A model generated the notes under the pieces. It was not told the DNA's origin. It ran no database searches and was given only the letters and a program-made list of their open reading frames with translations. DNA of 64,000 nucleotides from the NCBI GenBank assembly GCA_040954595.2, contig CM082585.2:9858001-9922000 (forward strand). Reading direction: 5' to 3'. This stretch comes from Balanoglossus misakiensis. Lineage: Eukaryota > Hemichordata. Shown here piece by piece: positions 55,156 through 64,000 of this stretch; the stretch's first letter is position 1, and every line of letters begins with the position of its first letter. The position numbers and the translations under genes were made by a program.

Positions 55156-58100
55156 TTAGTCGCCATACAGATGATCCATAAGCGCTTTGTAGTTTACAGT
55201 ACTGGATGCTCGCTTCTGTTGCAGTAAGTGGTTGAACTCTCCCTGTCCTCCTGCCACAGAGTGATCCCTCCAGTTGATCAGTTTGATGAAATCATAGTAA
55301 TTAATCCGTCCCTTTTCGTCCTTCTCCATCCTATAATGATAATAATGATAATAGTAATATAATAATAATGAAGATGATACAGTAAAACCTGTCTAAACCG
55401 AACCCTGTCTAATCTTGAGACCTGTCTATACCGAACACATTTTCCTGTCCCTTTGATATAGAACCACATGTTACAAGAACCTCTGTAAACCGGACACAAA
55501 CAATATCTTCAGTCCTTCTGGTGTTCGGTTGATACAGGTTTAGTGTAGTTATAAATATGTGATACAAATATAAGCAAAATCAAAGTCAATACCAGAGATC
55601 TATAGGCTACTACTGAAATACTTACTTAGAATGTATTTCATCCATGAGTTCGTCTGGGATAGGAACTTTCAGAGAGTGACAGACACTCTTCAGTTGTTCC
55701 GGATACAGCTGTCCTTTCCTGTCAATATCGCGATGGTAACACACTGTCTCGATCTTCCTGAATTCATCAAAGTTGTCCCTCCTCATCACGTTGTGTGCTT
55801 CGGCCAGTAGAGTGTCCAGAGTGGTCTCCACTGCGTCGTCTATTTTGTAATGTCGCGCTACTGTCAGTATTTCATGGTCGGTCAGTTTGTCACCAGCCAC
55901 TTTGACCAGTAGGCTCCTGAATAAATGAGAAATGTTTCATGAAATCATTTCATAAAATGTCCGTGTTTGATGGACTTTGACTTTAAATAATACATGTTTG
56001 ATATTTTAACACTACACTTTGGTAAGGTAGTAGTGATTTTCTATTATTACACTGAGGTAAATGATTTTTGTCTTGGCTTGGCATTCTTACAAAAATGTTC
56101 CACAAAGCTAATATACAAGATACTTAATATAGTTCAAAAACAGTACTGCTGACAGAAGCTTGCATTTTTGAAAAACCTGAACTTTGTGTATCTCACCTGA
56201 ACAACTCAAATGGCACTTGACCACTCTGCCTATAATCATATTTGGCAAAGAACTTCTTGATTTCATCCACATTCTTGTTTGCCACTGCCTTGGTCTTTTC
56301 CATCACGGTGTTGATGTTTGCCATTGGAAACTGGTGTAGGAATATAACATACACATTTTGTGATGTAATATGCTGGGCAATTGTGCATGTTTCAAGTGTG
56401 GTGGGTGTACAAAACAAAGTTGAACTCAAGCTGATTAGTTTGTACATTATAGGGTCCAGTCCATATAACCCTTTCACCACCATGGTTCAGTCCAAACCCA
56501 TTGTTTTCTATGGTAAGGACAGACCTCTGAAGAGGGAACTGGGGGTGAAAGGGTTAATGAACATTGAGGAAATCTCTCACCTCTTCATAGTTCTTCTCCA
56601 TATAGTTTAATGTAAATTCATCAGCATCCATGAGGAAGAACTCATGGTAGTTGAACTGTACATGGGCTCCAACATACAAGTCCTGTGCCGTGTAGTACTG
56701 AATTGGTTTTGTATTGAATTGATCCTGGTGTGGTTTCTTGATTCTGCTTCGCTCCAAAAATTTACCTGTCACGATCCCTGGGAAGAAAAGAATGTTTAAT
56801 AAGGATAAAAATCAGAGTTTAATACAAAAGAATCTGTCCAAATCAAAATGCTAAAACTAATATTGTTTGATGTGGAAATATGTGAAGTTCCTGGTATTAA
56901 AAAACTGTGTCCTCCCTCTGTTTATAATGGAAATACTGCCACTTGGAAATAATGCCTTTTCTTTACAAATGGTTGGCGATTTAATTTACCCGAATTTCTG
57001 TTTGGAGGTTCAAAGACTGCTATGGTGTCATCACTCAGGAAGTAGGATATAATGAACCTTCTGTCAACGTGGTTAGGGTTGGTGGTCTCCATCCTGGCAC
57101 TGAATCTGATCACATCCCTGTCTCTGGCCAGGAACTTGTGGAAATTCTTCTCCGGGCGCTTGAGGATCAGGGGACTTGGGTAGCAGTTGTTGAGAGAATC
57201 TTCCTCGGTGCCGAATCCGTTGTACGGAGGCAGGTTGTCCGATCTGAATTTAGATCTCTGTGGTGTGCCTGCTTTGACAGGTTTGAAATTAGCTGGAAAA
57301 GCAAACCACGAAAGCAAACTTGCCAGAAATAAGAACACACTACACAAGAGTTGTTAGCAACTAAACACAGTTAAAAGTTTCTCAAATCAAAACATCATTG
57401 TGTAAATGCAGACCTTTATACAAAGGTTTTGGTCATTTTAGATAGATAAAATTACAGTGAATCAGTTTTGATAAAACTTTGATTTTCTTATCATCACGTT
57501 TGAAGAAATATGAACCATGTTTTGAATTTGTTTTCAACTTCAATATCATAATACATATTTTTTTATTCATTTAGTAAAACTTTTTTTGAGTTGACCATAG
57601 ACCCTAGAGAAAGAAGGACGCGCAACTCCAGATTTTTCTTGAAACGATGTTCCGTTTTGCATACATTATTTCCGGATAATCCCCAATAATCCAATTTGCA
57701 AATAAACTATGTATAATCTAACGCAAACCTCAGAACATCTCGCAGAAGACGAGAATACTGCAACGTGATTGAACTGCATAAGGTTGTGTGTTACACATTG
57801 ATGTTCAAACTGTCACACTACAGAAAAAAAAGTTGTTTTTTCTCTACATTCAACACACTACTTCAAAGTGTTTGAGCACACTAAAAGCAACACTTTCAGA
57901 AATGTTAGCACACAGAAATCGAAACAAATTAGCTTCCTGTTTCCATGGAAACTGGTTGTTTAAAGTATTTTCAGATTTTAGTAAACATGGGAATTGAGAA
58001 ATAATTAATGTCAGGAAGAATTCAAGAGATGTTCATTCATATTTCTTTACTTGTACTGAATTTATCATACTGCCCAAACTATGTTAATAGCAAACCACAC

Positions 58101-61100
58101 TTCAAACTAAACACGGCAGATATTGAGTGATGCCCATGCTAATGATACCATAATTGGACTACTTGTACACACAGTTACTCCATGATTGGACAGAAGGTTT
58201 TATTAAGCACTCACTGATTCCATATTTGGACTTGTAATGTTCTTTGGTGAAGTCGTCGCAGTCATACAGGTAGAACTTGCGCCCCCACACGTTGACAGTC
58301 TTTCCGATCATGATGTCACAGTCCCTGTAATGGTCATGGTAGTTCGGACCAGGCTTTGAAAGAAAAGAAAAAATGAAAAGAATTCTTCATAACACAGTTA
58401 CGACTGAGAAAAGTTGGTTTTCGTTCACGGGGAAAGTTCAAGGATGCTGCATTTATGATTCTTGCTTTACTTGGCGTGACAAAAGTGAATGACCGCACGT
58501 GTACCATTTTGTACTACCAGCGTAGCATAGCACTGAGTCCAAATATGTACAGCTGTATATATACTTACATGTGAATTATCCAACAGTAGTCTTTGCTGTC
58601 GTCCGCTTCCTAACACGTTGAGTACAAGAGGCGCGTTTTTGTCGCCTAGCCTTGGTAAGAAATGGTCTCCCTTCGGTCTCGGAACACGGGAGCGATGAAG
58701 GAATGTTCTGCCCATCAATTCCCGGCCAGAATTCGGAGGAAGAACTTCTCGAACTTCTATGCTATCGTCAGCCAGGTAGAATAGCAAGACCATGTCCCGT
58801 TTATCGCCATAGAGCGCGTCTCTGTCGTCCCAGTAACAGTTGAAGCGAAGCACTTGACGATCGTACTCCAGAAACTGTTTCAGAGTATCCGAACTATGGT
58901 AAGGGCGACGGGAATGGAAAGAGTCTAACTCCTATTGCGAAAAAAACGTATAAAAGAATCGTTACATGTGTTACACAATCGTTTGGACACGTTTAACGTT
59001 TTTTAATGAATAAGAATGACTTCTGACTGTTTTTCGTATTTCATGTACGCCCCCACCCCCGTGCAATTCACATCACGTCAACTTCACCTCTCACGCCTTT
59101 TACTAATACACTTTTATCAACATCGAACCATACAAGATTTGTTTTTTTGCATATAAAACAGGCCACTGTTGTTAAAACAGAAAGGTGGCACAGTTTTCCT
59201 TCAAAGGTTTTTTTCTTCCACCCTTTTTTAACTTTTAAAAACTTCAAAAACAGCCAAACCCATGCAGGTTCGTGTTTTGTTGTCGCAGTAGCAACATGGC
59301 AACTCTGGTTGTCGGGTAACCAACCCGACATTCCGGCACTTACCACGTCTCTGCGCTTCTGATAGGGGTCATCTGGCGACCCTTGCGGGGTGTTCAGTTT
59401 CCTATCCATGTCTGCGTAAAACTGCTCCGTGAACTTGTCGCAGCCCGTGATGCGGAACGTCCTGTCGAAGAATTTGACGTCCTCCCCGATGTTGAAGTCG
59501 TCGGCCGTGTAATATTCATTCTCGTTCGGGGGAGGTTTTCTGATTCGATGTTTGCTCAGGAATCGCCCTGTAGCAGAGAAACCGAGAGATTTAGAGATTG
59601 CCTTCAGTTCAACGTGTCATATATGTATTTGGAAAAAGATCAGAAGGATTTGATCGTACAGGTGTACGTATTCATATTTATTACATGCATTCTAATATCG
59701 TGCAAACCTCCATTTCAAATTATTTTTGTCGAATTCTATACACAGTTTTAGATTACAAGCAGCGTATACAACGTTTAATTAACGCCATAAATTTTGTCGA
59801 TATCAAAGTTTTAAAAAGGCAAAAAACAACTTCGGTTTATGGGGAATAAATTAAATATGTAAAAAAGTAAAATTATTAATTATTCTAAAAAAGTAATTGT
59901 CTTAATATACCTTGCATCATACCGCTATTCCGCGTCTCAGGCTCGACAACTTGAATTGTATCATCCGCCAAGAAAAACTTTATCTTACATTTTCTTATTT
60001 TGTATTGCTCGGTTGCCATGAAAACGGGCTCTTTGAAGTAAGCATCGAAGACCAAAATCTTCTTGTCGTAAGCGACCCATTGTGGGACAGACCTGTCAAC
60101 GCCGCGGGGAAGCTGGCTGTGGCGAGATCGTGGTTTTTGTCCCAGAAGTTGTTGTCCGCCAATGCCGGGCTTGCGTGTTCCTACCCATTGCGGCACACCG
60201 TGCGTGTAGTCGAAGTGTTGAGATTTTCGGTAATTTTCTCGAGCGATCTGTTCTTACAGAAAGAAAATAAAAAACACACAACATGTTAATAATTCTCGAA
60301 TCCAGAAAGTGGAACCAGGTATAAGTTCGCGAATAGACTGAAAAGTCCGTTTCGGCGTTACCAATAGCAACGTTGACTGAAACACACTCGACTCTGGTGT
60401 TACACGGAGAAGTCGCGCCGATCACAACATTTATACTTGTCAGAGAAAGAAGAAACGCTTTGTCTAAATTCCACCAGTGAAATCACGTCGAAGGCTTTCA
60501 AGTCTTGAAAAGTGGAAATTTAGTGGCCTCAACTTCTTACCCGCGCCATTCTGGTTCAACACCAAACCTCTTCCCCGCCGCCCAGAAGACTCGGTCTCGT
60601 TCCAAAGTCTACATGCGCGACAACTCAGCTTTAATTATGCGCCAGTTTGTTCTTTAATTCCCGCAAAATGAAATTTCAATAAGATCTTTTCTTGGTAGGA
60701 TGAACATTGCAAATATCTCCCGAAGCGACGGGGCGTTTAGCGCAGTCACGTGTAGACTCCTGAGTGATGATTGGTTGATTATTAAAGATTGTAATATATT
60801 ATTTCAGCCTGCTTATTGGGCCTATACCAGGAGTGGACTGTACCTACCAGGGGTAAAAAAAAACTTCGCACGGATTTGCAATTTGGCATGTTTACACTGC
60901 TTTTTGAAAGTGACACTGCTCGGTTTAATATACGAATACTAGTATTTGATTATTGCACCATATTCCACTTCCCCGCCCGCTCGGGCCAGTTATTGTTTAC
61001 AAGTAACGGTTAACGCCTGCAAACTTCGATTTACATGTTTGGCATGTTTCAGTTGTTTTGGTGTATAGCGTTACAGTCACCATATGTATAGGCTAGGCCT

Positions 61101-62989
61101 GGTGAGTTTGCTCAAGCATGCCGGTTACACAATTATTTCGGGTTGCCGGGGTACTCGCCCCAAATAGTCGGTCGACCAAAAGTCACCGCGAAACAATCGG
61201 TCATCGCGATCACGAGTTTACTCTGTCGATTTGTAGGAAATCGAGTGGCCGGCGATTTTTTGGTCCCGTTAGGCCTACCCGTTAACGTTGTTGTAGTAGG
61301 CCTAGGCCTAAACTATCTTCTTCTGTATTAGGGTCCCCTACATGTAACGTAAAAACACGGTCCGGTCACGCTAATGAACACCAAGAAAATTGTCTGTCGT
61401 TTTATTATACACAGCAAATAATATATCTGGTTAGGTTACTAACGACACCGAGTCGATGAATTGCAAACTCTTTCAGCACCAGGGCAGTACACCTGGTTGT
61501 CGCCATGACAACCAAGATGGCGTCGTCCTATTTACACGCAAGCAAGAGCTACTAGCTGGCACTCACACTATAGTTTCTGACGGGCGATCACATGATTACC
61601 TGCAGTCTGTGTGTGTGTTGTCGAGTAATTGAACGGAGCGTTTTAATGGGGGTAATTTAAATGTCATTTTATTTTGCCAGGTAATCAGAAATATGCCTAG
61701 GTCAGGCTGTAGAAGCTTCATGGCCCCAAAAGTTCACATAGGCCTGGTAACTATCTCTGCCTGCGGTGACAGCACTAAGACACCGTTCAAAATTGCCCCA
61801 ATTTTAGGTCGAAATGTAATTGCGCACATAATCTAAAGATATTAGATAATTAGGTTTATTTCCCACTTCGTAGAGTGACTGTATTTCTCATTGTTCAAAT
61901 CTTCGTGTAGCTGGTATGAAAGTGTTCTGCTTGTTTGTTTGGTGGAATCGATCAGTGAACTGTTGAACTCGAGGTGACTACGTCACTGCGCTGTGGTCGC
62001 CATGGGAACTTATGATGTCGCACTGTAGTTAGCGCAGTGAAAGGCTTTTAACGGAATGGAATTGGAAACGGAAAACACGGGTATATGCGAATTTATTATT
62101 GATTACCGTGTCCTTATTTGGGAGAAATAAACTTTTCTTTTTGCGTGAAATCAAGGATCGTGACAAAACATAAACTGCACTCGATCCAAGTCTAAATATT
62201 GAAATAGCTGTAAAGGTGTAATTTGACTAAGGAAAAACGTTCTCCGTGAAATCGCGACTGATCAAGCACATCTATTGCCGAGAGAGCGGGTGTAAAGGTC
62301 AGTCCGCTGGGGAAACCTGAACGGTTTCACACAATGTGTTCATTTCACAAGCACTCTTGTCGATTTCATGTCTGCTTTCAAGCTATTTACGCGTCGGCTT
62401 GAAAAGAACTAGCAAATAACTGTCGAAGGAGAAACAATAAAGACGACCCTTATGTCACAATGTACCGAGCGCAAATGTACACAGGCCGTGGACTGTGAAA
62501 AAAAAACTTCCAGAGTGCGTGACATTCGGTGCATGGATACGGTCGCGACTCTGTCACCCACACGGACTAAAATCGGCGCAAACATGGAGACTTTTGACAG
62601 GGTGTTTTATAACTTCACGGTTGGCCAAATAGAAGATACAGGATTTAAAATTCTTGACGAAAAAGAGCCTGACAACAGTAAACATAATGAAAATGGGAGA
62701 AAATAATCCAAGCTTGTCTTTTTCATTACTTTACATAGGCTTAAGACAGTAAATATAGTTTATATTCCAGTTCTTATTCGCTACAGAGACAGTGGAACGG
62801 GAATATATGTTTCAGGGTCGGAACAACGGAAAAATCTCATTAGTTCGAATGTTTCAAGCAATATAGACATGTCTTAAATTTACTTACGTTGCGGGAATTC
62901 AGAGGATGGTGGTAACCAGGTAGGAAAGGCAGAGATTGGCTGAGATCGGGTTCGCTGTCATCGTCGACGTCGTCTATTTTTGTCGGCAT
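55156..62989 (-). CDS. EFHC2: EF-hand domain family member C2, 10 exons
   Basis: Ciliary doublet-microtubule protein; EFHC1/2 family members sit inside axonemal microtubules. Exons: 62989-62888, 60247-59911, 59567-59344, 58931-58569, 58353-58215, 57292-56990, 56777-56581, 56330-56197, 55916-55626, 55330-55156; 754 aa (human EFHC2 about 749, EFHC1 about 640). Three DM10 domains lie at about 90-200, 236-389 and 435-555. Each shows a (F/Y)xLxDDTIxVxEP-type core (FFLADDTIQVVEPETRNSG, FYLADDSIEVREVLPPNSG, YFLSDDTIAVFEPPNRNSG). The EF-hand region covers about 560-754 (KKFFAKYDYRQSGQVPFELF, DEKGRINYYDFIKLINWRD). Canonical loop residues are only partly kept, as in the family, so calcium binding is doubtful. 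The N-terminus LPFLPG matches the family. An in-frame ATG lies 12 codons upstream of the chosen start; 62989 is chosen because family members begin close to LPFLPG. No disruption seen. Confidence 0.93.
55331..55372. repeat. ATAATG/ATA simple repeat in EFHC2 intron 9
   Basis: AT-rich trinucleotide repeat directly before the acceptor of the last EFHC2 exon and next to the pogo-like element. Confidence 0.8.
55380..55545. mobile_element. Pogo-like miniature inverted-repeat element
   Basis: A 166-bp element starting CAGTAAAACCTGTCTAAACC and ending GGTTGATACAGGTTTAGTG, giving inverted ends of about 20 bp directly flanked by TA on both sides. The end sequence resembles pogo/Tigger-type elements and there is no coding capacity. 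It lies in EFHC2 intron 9. Confidence 0.82.
56465..56557 (+). mobile_element. CCCTTTCACC miniature element, copy C
   Basis: The best-preserved copy: left end TAACCCTTTCACCACC and right end GGGGGTGAAAGGGTTAA are inverted repeats, and the body is about 60 bp. It lies in EFHC2 intron 7, ending about 23 bp before the donor of exon 7. Confidence 0.85.
60248..62887. other. Long intron 1 of EFHC2
   Basis: A 2.6-kb first intron between the phase-0 exon ending LNSRN and the exon beginning IARENYRKSQHF. It contains an 84-codon plus-strand open frame (62452-62706) with no recognisable domain, which I do not call. No other gene seen. Confidence 0.65.
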
Positions 62990-64000
62990 GCTGGCCGCTA
63001 GTCGCGATCGCTTGGTTAACATTCTGAGGGCTGAGTAAATGTTGTCCTCTCCTGCGTTTAAAGGGACGATGATACTACATCTTATCAACACAAGAATGTG
63101 GTACCGGTAGGCATGTTCGGGGAAAATGTACAGATAGACCGGGGTTGTCAGCTTGCGCGGATATAGGCCTACTTATTTCCCTATAACAGAGCGCTTTCCT
63201 CTATACGCGAACTTCGACATTTTTACATCTCAATGGGCCTTTATGTGAATAAAAGAAAACACGGCGTGTACAATTAAAGGAACGGCAATTCGTCGCTAGC
63301 TGTTCACAAAAGGTAGCTGCCCGCGCGATGAATGGAGCGAAACTCAAATAATGCTATTTAAAAACCATGAATGTCGTCACGGCAAACAGTGCAATATGTC
63401 AACATCATCGCCAACCGACGACAAGAGAAACGAAGATCCTCATTGGCGTGAATTTTTAACAAGTGTGCCGTCACCGAGTCGTCAATGTCGGAAGTGATGA
63501 TGCAGAGAAGGCAGAGTCACTTATATATGCTATCATTTCTTTTCATTGTCAAATAAAACCAGAAATCTCGTAAAACTCGATTGTTGTACGACATGAAAAT
63601 ACAGTATATAGGACAGGTATTGGCCAATCGTTCTCGGCGTTGCAAAGTGTTTCTTATTTTATCACATTAGGATACCTACATAATAGCGATTAAAACAATA
63701 TCTTAATTGTTATCACATCAACGCGCGAAAGAATCGCACAGGACAGTGCCTCATTGTTTTTACTCATATTGTGCATTGTAGATGATGGAGATTTTATGAT
63801 CACATAAAAATCCAATCGATACTACAATACCTTTAACCTGTACAAACGGAGACAATGCATGCATGGTTGAAACAGGTGGTCCGCCTACTTGCACGGGAGC
63901 CTGACTGAATTTTTGAGGGCGCCCTATTACCCTTGTTGTGACTATGGTTACTTGCTGAGGATAGCGGGATGGGGAAAAGACGTGGAATGGCCTTCATAAC
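62990..64000. promoter_or_regulatory. EFHC2 5' flank
   Basis: Upstream of the EFHC2 start. It is richer in CpG than the intronic sequence nearby and has no coding exon I can support, so the promoter and 5' UTR probably lie here. I did not identify a core element or an X-box with confidence. Confidence 0.4.

Noticed and set aside
62452-62706. 84-codon plus-strand open frame in EFHC2 intron 1
   Set aside because: No recognisable domain and no second exon; not enough to call a nested gene.

Overview
This window is animal nuclear DNA. Every gene is split by many short introns with canonical splice sites, the coding sequences are typical metazoan proteins, and small inverted-repeat transposon relics are scattered through the introns. 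Deuterostome-like MYO7A and EFHC2 orthologues, short introns and retained U12-type (AT-AC) introns suggest a marine invertebrate, perhaps a hemichordate, echinoderm or amphioxus. The species cannot be fixed from sequence alone. There are no bacterial operons, rRNA, tRNA or CRISPR arrays that I can support.

Layout: 1-10.4 kb, no recognisable gene. 10.7-26.7 kb (minus), a complete class VII unconventional myosin (MYO7A type, 42 coding exons, about 2172 aa in my splice model). 26.8-33.8 kb, intergenic with a probable distant non-coding first exon for the myosin. 33.8-42.1 kb (plus), a gene joining a ubiquitin-like N-terminus, TPR repeats and an SGNH-hydrolase-like C-terminus (about 845 aa). 43.9-48.5 kb (minus), a second gene that contains only the last MyTH4-FERM unit of myosin VII behind a new N-terminus (about 598 aa), with no motor, neck, first MyTH4-FERM or SH3. 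51.5-54.0 kb (plus), a small coiled-coil protein (249 aa). 55.2-63.0 kb (minus), EFHC2 (three DM10 domains plus an EF-hand region, about 754 aa).

The most notable find is the motor-less myosin VII tail gene. Its exons match MYO7A exons 31-42 one for one, many with identical lengths and all with the same phases, so it arose by a DNA-level partial duplication and not by retroposition. Both copies keep the same AT-AC (U12-type) intron at the same phase-1 position within the MyTH4 domain. A MyTH4-FERM unit freed from its motor could bind myosin VII cargo without transport, acting as a competitor, an adaptor or a membrane-cytoskeleton linker; that role is inference. The paralogue also has a candidate in-frame 39-nt microexon and a candidate frame-breaking 59-nt exon between the same two constitutive exons.

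Mobile DNA: a near-perfect 178-bp hairpin element and a CCCTTTCACC-ended miniature element together occupy much of MYO7A intron 17. Related miniature elements recur at 32.2, 36.8 and 56.5 kb. A pogo-like miniature element with TA flanks lies in an EFHC2 intron, with a relative just after exon 4 of the TPR/SGNH gene. MYO7A and EFHC2 both belong to actin-protrusion or ciliary biology, but nothing here shows co-regulation. All exon coordinates come from manual reading of splice sites and protein similarity from memory of family sequences.
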